From: Chitinophaga pinensis
GTDB taxonomy: Bacteria > Bacteroidota > Bacteroidia > Flavobacteriales_D > Crocinitomicaceae
Length of the DNA: 27,581 nt
NCBI GenBank assembly: GCA_945870115.1
Contig: CAMBRH010000006.1
Location: 1-27,581 of the forward strand
Direction: 5' to 3'
The notes beneath the pieces were generated by a model. That model was not told the DNA's origin. It did no database searches and worked only from the letters and a program-made list of their open reading frames with translations. The stretch's first letter is position 1, and every line of letters starts with the position of its first letter. Both the position numbers and the translations under genes were made by a program. Positions 16,042 to 23,995 of this stretch are shown piece by piece.

Positions 16042-18774
16042 TTAATGATTTTCAACATAACCTTTTTTCCCTTCTTGAATTTCTAAAATCCAAGTATAAT
16101 ATCCGATAAAATGTGATTCGAAAAAGCCCTTTTTTGAATATAATTTTTTTGGGATGTAAATTCTCTTATCAGCAGATAATCCATTAACATTTGATTGAGG
16201 AGCAACTCCGTCTTGCAAACAAGGAGCTTCGAAACCTTTTTTGTTAAAATTACTTCCGTATTGCCAAACGGTTTTCCATTCATTTTCATTTATTTCACCC
16301 GATTTTGCATTTTCAGGCGCAATAATTAAATATGTGCCGAAATTAATTTTACCTCTTAGTTCTTCAATAATTCCCTGTGCATAAGCAAATCCCATACTGT
16401 GTGCAACAACAAAAAGTGTGTCATTTTGGGAGAATTTTGGAATTTCATTCAATACTTGCAATAAGTTTCTTCCTGCAATTCTTCCTTTTTGCTTGCGATA
16501 AGCAAATCCACGTTTATTAGGCCGCATTTTTAAATCATCAATTGTTTTTGAATTGCCCAAAATTGATTTTTTGATAGTCATGTTTTTCTTGTAATAGCAG
16601 GTATGTCTTGTCTTATTTTTACACCTTTTAGGATGTTGTTGTGAAAGCTGTGTAAAACTCAAAATACTGCGATGATTGGAAGTTGAAACAGAAAAATGTC
16701 CATCCAAGTAATAAGTTTCACTAGGGTTTATGCGCTTTTGAAAAAGTAAATTTACCTCGTTCCAAGGCGTCCAATAATCGAAACGATCAAAATCATAGAC
16801 ATAGTTTGTTGAATTTGGAAACTCAATTCCCTTATTGCTAATGTCTTTAAAATTTTCTTCAAAAGTATGTCCTGTTGAAGTTGGCCGATATCCATTAACA
16901 AAAATTAGAATACGTTTTGGAGGATTTACTTCAGTCTTTTTGTCAAAAGACGTTTCAGTTCTACTTTCACTTAATTCTTCAATTTTAGAAGTCAAATTTT
17001 CTCCAAAATGATTAATCAATTCTTGTTTTTCAATTGACCCATCTTTATTCAAATAAGAAAAAATCATGTAATGCGAAGATGCCTTTTCAGTATAATTAAG
17101 CGTTTGTAATTTTATGCTATCACTATTTGAAACCAACTTTATTTTATCCCAAGAACTTGATTTTTCAGATTTAGCAACATCAAAATAAAGCACTTTCATT
17201 CTTTTTTTTAAGGACCATTTTGATTTTTTTTTGATTAAAATTTCAGAACAAATAGTTGATTCTTCTTGATGACGCAAGTTTAAATTCACCAATAATTCTT
17301 TTGAGGCTTTTTTATAGCTTAAATTCTTTAATTCTTCCATAGGACCTGATACCATTTTAAATTTATCTAAAATATAATTTCCTAGATTAAAGCTTTCTTT
17401 AGCTAAAAATATTATTCCAACAAAAATCGGAAGATACAAAACTCGTCTCCAAAATTTTCTTTTATAATTTTTATTAATCCAAAATCGCTTTATTCTTCTT
17501 CTGATAAAAAAATTTAAAACCAAAATTAATAGCAGCAGTAAAACATTTATTAAAGAGCAGTAATAGATGTCAAATTTGTAAAAAGGCTTTAAAATCTTGT
17601 ATTTAACATCAAATCTGTAGGATAAATAATTTTTTTTGTATGGTCGCTTTACATCATTTAAAAACCCATGAGAAGCTTTAATAAATCCATCTTTGTCTTC
17701 TTCCCAAAAATAATAAGCAACAATCCCATTATTTGTTTTTACATTCTCAAAATTATCAATAAAAGAATAATTTGAAGTTGTATTTCTCAAGTCGTTCCAT
17801 TGAGAAGATGTCAAATCTGAACCAAATGTACAATCCATGAGGTTTGAAGTAGAAGCTTTTTCAGGACCAATTTCAGCTGCCCCTTCTTTCCATGAATCAG
17901 GCAAAATACCAATACCATAAGCCAATGATCTTGCAGTATTATTGTAAAATTTGTTGTTATTTTCATTATAAGACACAAAAGCCATTGATTTATTCGGCAG
18001 TGTAAAACCATGGATTGTTGTATCAACAAAATGATTTATTACAAAAACGTAAAATGCTTTTTTATCAGCTTTTGGATTAGATTCAAAGTACAAATCTCTT
18101 AAAAGTCTCATTTGACCTGTATATTGATTTTTTAAATCACTTGGATTACTAAAAATCGTCTTTTTTTCAAAAACTTTGGATTTAAAAATCGGACTAAAAG
18201 CAACATCTAGTTCTAGATTTGCTTGTTTATAAATGGAATTTATTTTCGAACTAAATGCATTTTGATCTATTTTATCAGTAAATATTGGAACAACAACAAC
18301 TTTTACTTTTTTAATGTCAAAAACTTTCACATCCAATTGACCAACTTTGTATTTTTGATTATTAACTTTTAAATAGGCACTGACTGAATAATTTGACTTA
18401 TTTTTGGGTAAATTCAAAGTGAATGTAGAATCATTTATTTGCGTAAACGAAATTAATTTTTCATTGAAATAAAACTCTATGCTGCTTTTATCTATTTTGG
18501 ATTTACCTTGATTATTAATCCTTAAAACGGCATTTACAAAATCCGGTTCATTTTTACCTACTGATTTTATTGCTACAAAATAATTTTCTGAAAATTCTAA
18601 TTTTATTTTTTTATAATTATTCTGCCATGCTTCATATTTAAAATTATCAAAGCCAAATTTTTGATTTTCATTAGCTTGAAAGTTTATTTCAATCAATTCA
18701 TGTTTAGAATATTTTTCATCTTGCGAAAAGAATATAAAAGGCATTAAAATTAATAACGTGAAAAAATATTTCAT
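16042..18774 (-). CDS. Membrane protein: zinc-less peptidase-like region plus C-terminal alpha/beta-hydrolase domain
   Basis: A 910-residue protein of unknown function. A signal peptide (1-17) leads into a beta-rich region, then residues about 155-330 that resemble a zinc metallopeptidase. The segment ARSLAYGIG (281-289) followed by SNLMDCTFGSDLTSSQW (310-326) matches the layout HExxHxxG...NLMDY..G..L...QW known from Bacteroidota peptidases, but the HExxH residues are Arg, Ser and Tyr. Two transmembrane helices (about 406-425 and 446-462) with a very basic loop follow. The C-terminal region contains RILIFVNGYRP (622-632) and the nucleophile elbow AHSMG (791-795), typical of a serine hydrolase; a histidine near 887 could complete the site. 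It stands alone between the DUF1569 gene and a terminator. Confidence 0.7.
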   Translation of the reverse strand: MKYFFTLLILMPFIFFSQDEKYSKHELIEINFQANENQKFGFDNFKYEAWQNNYKKIKLEFSENYFVAIKSVGKNEPDFVNAVLRINNQGKSKIDKSSIEFYFNEKLISFTQINDSTFTLNLPKNKSNYSVSAYLKVNNQKYKVGQLDVKVFDIKKVKVVVVPIFTDKIDQNAFSSKINSIYKQANLELDVAFSPIFKSKVFEKKTIFSNPSDLKNQYTGQMRLLRDLYFESNPKADKKAFYVFVINHFVDTTIHGFTLPNKSMAFVSYNENNNKFYNNTARSLAYGIGILPDSWKEGAAEIGPEKASTSNLMDCTFGSDLTSSQWNDLRNTTSNYSFIDNFENVKTNNGIVAYYFWEEDKDGFIKASHGFLNDVKRPYKKNYLSYRFDVKYKILKPFYKFDIYYCSLINVLLLLLILVLNFFIRRRIKRFWINKNYKRKFWRRVLYLPIFVGIIFLAKESFNLGNYILDKFKMVSGPMEELKNLSYKKASKELLVNLNLRHQEESTICSEILIKKKSKWSLKKRMKVLYFDVAKSEKSSSWDKIKLVSNSDSIKLQTLNYTEKASSHYMIFSYLNKDGSIEKQELINHFGENLTSKIEELSESRTETSFDKKTEVNPPKRILIFVNGYRPTSTGHTFEENFKDISNKGIEFPNSTNYVYDFDRFDYWTPWNEVNLLFQKRINPSETYYLDGHFSVSTSNHRSILSFTQLSQQHPKRCKNKTRHTCYYKKNMTIKKSILGNSKTIDDLKMRPNKRGFAYRKQKGRIAGRNLLQVLNEIPKFSQNDTLFVVAHSMGFAYAQGIIEELRGKINFGTYLIIAPENAKSGEINENEWKTVWQYGSNFNKKGFEAPCLQDGVAPQSNVNGLSADKRIYIPKKLYSKKGFFESHFIGYYTWILEIQEGKKGYVENH

Positions 18775-18792
18775 TATCTATTATTTTGTCAA

Positions 18793-18821
18793 TAAAAAAG
18801 GTGCATCAACTTGACGCACCT
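18793..18821 (-). terminator. Intrinsic terminator after the sugar transferase gene
   Basis: On the minus strand AGGTGCGTCA (18821-18812) pairs with TGATGCACCT (18808-18799) around a three-base loop, with one G-T wobble, and is followed by a run of six T. It is 22 bp past the stop of the sugar transferase gene and is the strongest intrinsic terminator in the window. It isolates the 910-residue protein gene from the pair upstream. Confidence 0.9.
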
Positions 18822-18843
18822 AGAATTTTCTATAATTTTATTT

Positions 18844-20232
18844 TTAATAAGCTTTTTCTTCACCTTTAAAAACATTCCAAACTGTAAGGAAAATAATTTT
18901 TAAATCCAATAAGAAATACCAATTTTCAACATACCAAACGTCATATTCAACTCTGTTTGACATTTCAATATCTTCTTTGGTTTCACCTCTGAATCCATTG
19001 ATTTGTGCCCAACCTGTAATTCCAGGTTTCACTAATTGACGAACCATGTAATCATCAATAATTTTACTGTATTCAATGTTATGTTTCATCATGTGAGGTC
19101 GTGGCCCTACAATTGACATATCACCTTTTAAAACATTCCAAAATTGTGGTAATTCATCTAAACTTGTTTTTCTCAAAATATTACCAATTTTGGTAATTCT
19201 GGAATCACCTTTTGTAGCTTGAATGGTATCTGAATTTTTATTCACATACATACTTCTAAATTTATAGCAATCAAATTCCTTTTTATCTCTTCCTTGTCTT
19301 TTTTGGGCAAAGAAAATAGGTCCTTTAGAATTTAATTTAATTAAAATTGCAAGAATTGGAAATAACCAGGAGCAGATTGTGATTAAGGCAAAAAGACTGA
19401 AAGCAACATCAAACATACGTTTCACATTCCTCCAATGTGGTTCTTCTAAAGGTTCCTTTCTAATTGAAACAACTGGAATATCACCAAAATTTTTGACCAC
19501 ATATTTGTTGTGATAAAAATGATAATAATCTGGAATAATTCTGGTTCTTCCACCAAATTTATTTACAATTTCAGAAATATCTTCAATTTGTTTGATTTCA
19601 ATGTTCGGAACAGCCACAATTACCTCGTGAATTTTATTTTTTTCTAGAATTGATTTTAAATCATCAATTTTACCTAGTAACGTTGTTCTTTCAAACTTTA
19701 AAGCCTCGTTATCTATGAATCCTACAACTTGATAACCTAAATCATTGTTTCTCAAAATCAAATTATAAAAACGAAGTGCAGCTTTTCCTTGCCCTACAAT
19801 AACAATTCTTCGAATATTTAATCCTTTTCTTCTTAAACGTTTCAGGATTTTTTTAAGAATAAATTTTTCTAAAGTCAATAAAAAAATGGCAAAAATCAGA
19901 TAGAAAACAACAAATTTTGGTCCATAAATTTGATAATCAACGAAAAACAATAAGAAAATTAACGTAATCCCTAAAGCACCAACACTGATAATTGTTTTGA
20001 AAATTTCATTTGCCAAGCCCTTCCTACTTCGGGAATCATTGTAAAGGTCGTTCGCTTTTACAATAAAATACCACGAAACAATTTGGTAAATAACAAACAA
20101 CAACTCAAGTGGCTTGATCATTTCAAAATGAAATTTTTTGATGACCAAGACACTTAAGAATAAACTAATTGCAATGATAATTATATCAGAAACGAGTCTT
20201 AAAGTATAGATTTTATTGTTGTAAAATTGCAT
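18844..20232 (-). CDS. Undecaprenyl-phosphate sugar phosphotransferase (WcaJ-like)
   Basis: A 462-residue polyisoprenyl-phosphate hexose-1-phosphate transferase that starts exopolysaccharide or capsule repeat units by loading a sugar phosphate onto undecaprenyl phosphate. Four hydrophobic helices occupy about residues 10-130; a nucleotide-binding-like domain follows (IRRIVIVGQGKAALRF near 140); another helix begins at KRMFDVAFSLFALI. The catalytic bacterial sugar transferase domain has KRQGRDKKEFDCYKFRSM, SLDELPQFWNVLKGDMSIVG, GPRPHM and KPGITGWAQINGFRG. The length and architecture match the WcaJ class; glucose is the common substrate but is not proven here. It follows the palmitoyltransferase-like gene by 33 bp and ends at a terminator. 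Confidence 0.93.
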   Translation of the reverse strand: MQFYNNKIYTLRLVSDIIIIAISLFLSVLVIKKFHFEMIKPLELLFVIYQIVSWYFIVKANDLYNDSRSRKGLANEIFKTIISVGALGITLIFLLFFVDYQIYGPKFVVFYLIFAIFLLTLEKFILKKILKRLRRKGLNIRRIVIVGQGKAALRFYNLILRNNDLGYQVVGFIDNEALKFERTTLLGKIDDLKSILEKNKIHEVIVAVPNIEIKQIEDISEIVNKFGGRTRIIPDYYHFYHNKYVVKNFGDIPVVSIRKEPLEEPHWRNVKRMFDVAFSLFALITICSWLFPILAILIKLNSKGPIFFAQKRQGRDKKEFDCYKFRSMYVNKNSDTIQATKGDSRITKIGNILRKTSLDELPQFWNVLKGDMSIVGPRPHMMKHNIEYSKIIDDYMVRQLVKPGITGWAQINGFRGETKEDIEMSNRVEYDVWYVENWYFLLDLKIIFLTVWNVFKGEEKAY

Positions 20233-20265
20233 TTAGTAGAATGGAAATGTAGTTAATCTAGAGGT

Positions 20266-21540
20266 TTATGCTTTTTTATTGTCAACTTCCACTGAAGCTA
20301 AGTCTTCAGATTTATATTCTCCTGAATCTAATTTGTTTTTCAATTTTTTGAACGTATCAATTGTATATTTTACATCGTCTAAAGTATGCGCTGCAGTTGG
20401 AATTATTCGTAACATAATAACATCTTTTGGAACAACAGGATAAATTACGATTGAACAGAAAATGTTGTAATTTTCTCTTAAATCAAACGTTAAATTTGTT
20501 GCCTCAGCTAATGAACCTTGCATGAAAACTGGTGTTACTGGTGAATTTGTTGCACCAATATTAAATCCTGCATCACGGAAACCATCTTGTAAGGCATTAG
20601 TAATTTCCCACAATTTGTTTTTCAATTCTGGACGCGTTTTCAACAATTCTAAACGTTTTCTCGCTCCAATTGTGATTGTGATTGGCAATGCTTTTGCAAA
20701 CATTTGAGAACGCATGTTGTAACGTAAAAATTCAATGATACTTTCTTCAGCACAAATAAATCCACCAATTGAAGACATTGATTTTGCGAAAGTTCCAAAT
20801 AAAATATCGATTTCGCCTTGAACTCCTTGGTATTCACCAGCACCTTGACCAGTTTCACCTAAAGTTCCAAATCCATGAGCATCATCAACAAATAAACGGA
20901 AAGCATATTTTCCAGATTTACGGAATTCAACGATTTCTTTCAATTTCCCTTGATCTCCTGCCATTCCGAAAACTCCTTCTGTTATAACCAAAATTCCTCC
21001 TCCTGTTTTTTCAGCTAAAGCAGAAGCATTTTTCATTTGTTTATCAAAACTTTCCATATCATTGTGTTGAAACACAAAACGTTTTCCAGTATGTAAACGC
21101 ATACCATCTAAGATACAAGCATGAGCTTCACTATCATAAACGATAATATCATTTCTATCAACTAATGAATCGATTGCAGAAACCATTCCTTGGTATCCAA
21201 AGTTAAGAAGAATACAATCTTCTTTCCCCATGAATTCTGCCAATTCATTTTCTAATTTTTCGTGTTCACTCGTCTGACCTGTCATCATTCTAGCTCCCAT
21301 TGGGTATGCTAAACCGTATTGTTCTGCAGCTTTTGCATCAGCTTCACGAACTTCTGGATGATTTGCAAGACCTAAATAATTATTTAACGACCAAACTAAA
21401 CATTCTTTACCACGGAAAATCATCTTATTTCCTAATTCTCCTTCTAATTTAGGAAAAGTAAAGTATCCGTGAACACCTTTAGAATATTGTCCGATTGGAC
21501 CTCTGTTTTTTCTAATTTTGTCAAAAATGTCTTGAGCCAT
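20266..21540 (-). CDS. Alpha-oxoamine synthase, serine palmitoyltransferase-like
   Basis: A 424-residue fold-type I PLP enzyme of the family that condenses an amino acid with an acyl-CoA. Lys253 in GTFAKSMSSIGGF is the expected PLP Schiff-base lysine; Asp220 and His222 in VDDAHGFGTLG bind the cofactor; NNYLGLANHPEV and GMRLHTG are family hallmarks. In Bacteroidota the close relatives are serine palmitoyltransferase (sphingolipids) and cysteate acyltransferase (sulfonolipids); sequence reading cannot separate these, nor fully exclude 2-amino-3-ketobutyrate CoA ligase. It shares a transcription unit with the WcaJ-like gene, so a membrane or envelope lipid role fits. A TAGTTTTG element precedes it. 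Confidence 0.85.
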   Translation of the reverse strand: MAQDIFDKIRKNRGPIGQYSKGVHGYFTFPKLEGELGNKMIFRGKECLVWSLNNYLGLANHPEVREADAKAAEQYGLAYPMGARMMTGQTSEHEKLENELAEFMGKEDCILLNFGYQGMVSAIDSLVDRNDIIVYDSEAHACILDGMRLHTGKRFVFQHNDMESFDKQMKNASALAEKTGGGILVITEGVFGMAGDQGKLKEIVEFRKSGKYAFRLFVDDAHGFGTLGETGQGAGEYQGVQGEIDILFGTFAKSMSSIGGFICAEESIIEFLRYNMRSQMFAKALPITITIGARKRLELLKTRPELKNKLWEITNALQDGFRDAGFNIGATNSPVTPVFMQGSLAEATNLTFDLRENYNIFCSIVIYPVVPKDVIMLRIIPTAAHTLDDVKYTIDTFKKLKNKLDSGEYKSEDLASVEVDNKKA

Positions 21541-21569
21541 GAGCGTAATTTTAATAATTTATTATTTTG

Positions 21570-21601
21570 CAAAACTACAAAAAAATAGTGAATTTTAAAA
21601 A
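21570..21601 (-). promoter_or_regulatory. Candidate promoter of the palmitoyltransferase-like gene
   Basis: On the minus strand TAGTTTTG (21570-21577) fits the TAnnTTTG -7 consensus; 20 bases upstream is TTTT (21598-21601), one mismatch from TTTG. It is 29 bp before the start codon. Together with the terminator at 18793-18821 it would bound a two-gene transcript. Confidence 0.4.
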
Positions 21602-21650
21602 TCTGATTTGATTTTTGTTAACTTTTGAAAGTTAATTCAGCTTATTTTTC

Positions 21651-23012
21651 TCACAAATTCTTATCAATTAGATAAATAAATGAAGAAATTGCGGCACAAC
21701 CTAATTCTAATTCTCGTTTATTAACAGCTTCAAAAACATCGCTTTCTGCATGATGAAAATCAAAATAGCGCTGTGAATCTGGTACAAAGCCAAAAAGCGT
21801 TATTCCATCAAATTGCTTTTTCAAAGGACCAATATCGACACCTCCATAACCTTTTTGAAATTCATATAATTCATAAGGATTGAACAATTTATCAAAATTA
21901 AATAGGCTTTTGAATTTATCCAAATCTCCGTCACAGCTAAAACCTTTGGGTGCAAAACCTCCTCGATCGCTTTCTAAAGCTGCAATGTGTTTTTCTCCTT
22001 TCTCTTTGACAAAGCTTGCATACGTTTGTCCACCTTTGTTGCCATTTTCCTCATTCATAAAGAAAACTACTCTTAAAGTGTGTTTCGGTTTGTAATTCAA
22101 TACTTTTAACAATCGCAAAGCTTCTAAACAATGTACAATTCCAGCTCCATCGTCATGCGCTCCTTCTCCAGCATCCCAAGAATCTAAATGCCCACCAAAA
22201 GTGATGATTTCATCTGGTTTTTCAGTTCCTGTAATTTCTCCTATTACGTTGTAACTAGTAACATCTGCCAAAGTTTGACAATCCATTTCAAAAATGAATT
22301 CAAGCTCCCCTTTTTTGAGAAATTCTCCAATTAATTCAGAATCATTGGTAGAAATTGCTGCTGCGGGAATTTTCTCAACAGCCTCATCGTAATGCATTGA
22401 TCCTGTGTGAGGATGATCGTCTAAAGATGAAGCCAAGGAGCGAATTACAAGAGCTTTTGCTCCTAATTTTGCTGCTTCAACTGCCCCATCGCCTCGAATT
22501 GGGTAACAACCGCCATAAGCTTTAAAAGTATTTATATCATTTTGATTAAATGCTTGACTCAAAAAAACAATTTTTCCTTCAACATCTTTTCGCTTTGCTT
22601 TTTTAAGTTCGTCGATGTTTGAAAATTCAATTAATTGCCCCTTCAAAATTCCATTTGTTCCAATTGAACCACCTAAAGCCAAAATTTTAATGGGAGAAAC
22701 ATCACCTTTTTGGTTTTTTACCCATGCAGCTTCTTTTGTTCCTCTTTCCCAATGTGGAACTTTTATTTCTTGCAAATAAACTTTGTCAAAATCATAAGAT
22801 TTCATTTTCGCTTCGCCCCACTCTACTGCCATTTGTGCTTGCGCTGAACCAGATAAACGAGCGCCAATATCTTTGCACAAAGAACGTAAATCTTCGTAAG
22901 AATTTCCTTTGCTCAGAGCTTCATCGTATATTTTTCGGATAAAAGCTGAATCGCTTTGTGCGAAAAAAGTAATATTTATGATAAGAATAATTGATGTGAA
23001 GAATAATTTCAT
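21651..23012 (-). CDS. M28 family metallopeptidase (carboxypeptidase Q-like)
   Basis: A 453-residue secreted zinc peptidase. Signal peptide at residues 1-19 (ending TFFAQ). A protease-associated insert (about 125-240) precedes and is followed by the M28 catalytic core. Metal ligands and catalytic residues by family pattern: His275 and Asp277 in GGHLDSWD, Asp287/Asp288 in GAHDDGAG, Glu321/Glu322 in FFMNEENG, Asp349 in ESDRGGF and His420/His421 near FHHAESD. All are present, so it is probably active as an amino- or carboxypeptidase on exported peptides. Length matches plasma glutamate carboxypeptidase-like relatives. It sits 67 bp downstream of the SRPBCC gene, across a heptamer repeat tract. 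Confidence 0.92.
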   Translation of the reverse strand: MKLFFTSIILIINITFFAQSDSAFIRKIYDEALSKGNSYEDLRSLCKDIGARLSGSAQAQMAVEWGEAKMKSYDFDKVYLQEIKVPHWERGTKEAAWVKNQKGDVSPIKILALGGSIGTNGILKGQLIEFSNIDELKKAKRKDVEGKIVFLSQAFNQNDINTFKAYGGCYPIRGDGAVEAAKLGAKALVIRSLASSLDDHPHTGSMHYDEAVEKIPAAAISTNDSELIGEFLKKGELEFIFEMDCQTLADVTSYNVIGEITGTEKPDEIITFGGHLDSWDAGEGAHDDGAGIVHCLEALRLLKVLNYKPKHTLRVVFFMNEENGNKGGQTYASFVKEKGEKHIAALESDRGGFAPKGFSCDGDLDKFKSLFNFDKLFNPYELYEFQKGYGGVDIGPLKKQFDGITLFGFVPDSQRYFDFHHAESDVFEAVNKRELELGCAAISSFIYLIDKNL

Positions 23013-23019
23013 TTTAAAA

Positions 23020-23061
23020 AATTAAGAATTAAAAGAGAAAAATTAAAAATGGAAAATTGAG
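23020..23061 (+). repeat. Degenerate heptamer tract 1
   Basis: Six consecutive 7-bp units in phase on the plus strand: AATTAAG, AATTAAA, AGAGAAA, AATTAAA, AATGGAA, AATTGAG. Consensus is roughly A-R-T-K-R-A-R. It fills most of the space between the M28 start and the SRPBCC stop. The same unit types recur in the tracts at 24905 and 24969, including identical AATTAAG, AATTGAG and AATGGAA units, which argues against chance AT-richness. Confidence 0.6.
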
Positions 23062-23079
23062 TAGCTAAAGCTTATTTGA

Positions 23080-23607
23080 TTAATATGTTTCGAGCAAGGA
23101 TTTCAAGTCTTTTAAACCTTCTTCGTAGTCTTTTCCTACATATTTTTTAATCATTGGCTTCAATAAACGACTTAGAGGAAAGGAAAATACGGAATTTAAT
23201 CCCCAAGTTACTTTGCATGTTCCATCCATTTCTTCAATCGTGAAATCAGCAAACGATTTAGCTTGTTTTCCAAAATACAATTCATGTCTGACAAATTCAT
23301 TTTCTTGTAATTCAACTAAAATCATTTTTCCAGAGCTAACTTTTTTATTCCCTGACCAAGAATAAGAGGAACCGATTTCCATTTCCTTCCCGCTAAAATC
23401 TGATGTCATATTTAGATCTTTTTTTGACCATGGACTCCAAATGACAAACTTTTCAAAACTTGCTAAATGAGGGAAAATTTCTTCTTTTGATTTTGAAATT
23501 AAAATTGATTTTTCAACTCTTAAATAGGGGGAAAAAAAACTGGTGATTATTAATAAAAGTAGAAAAATTGCCGAAATTCCTAATAAAATAAAAATGATTG
23601 TTTGCAT
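23080..23607 (-). CDS. SRPBCC (polyketide cyclase-like) family membrane-anchored protein
   Basis: A START/Bet v 1-like ligand-binding domain anchored by one N-terminal helix. I choose the ATG at 23607 (175 residues, MQTIIFILLGISAI...), which starts with the transmembrane helix as in relatives. The ATG at 23634 would add nine residues and begin inside a TATTTTTG -7-like element (23632-23639). After the anchor come ILISKSKEEIFPHLASFEKFVIWSPW (about 37-62), typical of the SRPBCC start, then alternating strands and a long C-terminal helix (KYVGKDYEEGLKDLKSLLE). The ligand is unknown; relatives bind lipids or polyketides or are of unknown role. It has no obvious partner gene here. Confidence 0.8.
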   Translation of the reverse strand: MQTIIFILLGISAIFLLLLIITSFFSPYLRVEKSILISKSKEEIFPHLASFEKFVIWSPWSKKDLNMTSDFSGKEMEIGSSYSWSGNKKVSSGKMILVELQENEFVRHELYFGKQAKSFADFTIEEMDGTCKVTWGLNSVFSFPLSRLLKPMIKKYVGKDYEEGLKDLKSLLETY

Positions 23608-23708
23608 AGTTTTTTTTAGAATAATAAGTATCAAAAATAATATATTTATTGATGATACTTATAAAGTTAGAACAAAAATTAATTAAATGTTAAATTTAAA
23701 ATTAATTT

Positions 23709-23870
23709 CGTTCTTTTTCATTGCCAAAAAGAACCAAAAGTCTAGTGCCTGAAAACGCATCTACCTTTCAACAAACGACGCTAAAAATTCAAAACTCGTT
23801 TCACTCAAACACTTGAATTTTTCACGCTTACTTATTGTGAAAGGTGCCAGATTTACGTTTTCTAAGCACA
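23709..23870. repeat. Long imperfect palindromic intergenic element
   Basis: The gap 23635-23995 (361 bp) holds no gene. Its centre folds as one extended hairpin. Outer arms 23745-23774 and 23834-23868 are imperfect reverse complements (GTGC, GAAAACG, ACCTTTCA and ACAA on the left matching their complements on the right). Inner arms 23777-23792 and 23813-23828 pair over 16 bases with two mismatches, and the loop carries GTTT/AAAC. The left flank GCCAAAAAGAACCAAAAG (23723-23740) is a sequence I recall next to dispersed palindromes in other Flavobacteriales, so this is probably a REP- or MITE-like repeat. The rest of the gap, on both sides, is plain AT-rich DNA without a full promoter. Confidence 0.65.
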
Positions 23871-23995
23871 CAATTTTCGTAGAAGTAATAAATTAATTTT
23901 TAAATTAAAAATTTCACTGGCATCTGTTAGTCAATCAAAAATATTTTGAACAATATAGTTCAATTAAAACTAAAATTTCTATTTTTACAAGCATC

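Noticed and set aside
16042..18774. Calling the 910-residue protein an active metallopeptidase
   Set aside because: The HExxH residues are replaced, so the known zinc chemistry cannot be assumed.
21618..21635. Perfect 7-bp hairpin TTAACTT-TTGA-AAGTTAA between the M28 gene and the palmitoyltransferase-like gene
   Set aside because: No T-run follows on the minus strand, where it would have to end the M28 transcript, and it is pure low-complexity AT apart from one G-C pair per arm. It may be an operator, but nothing supports that.
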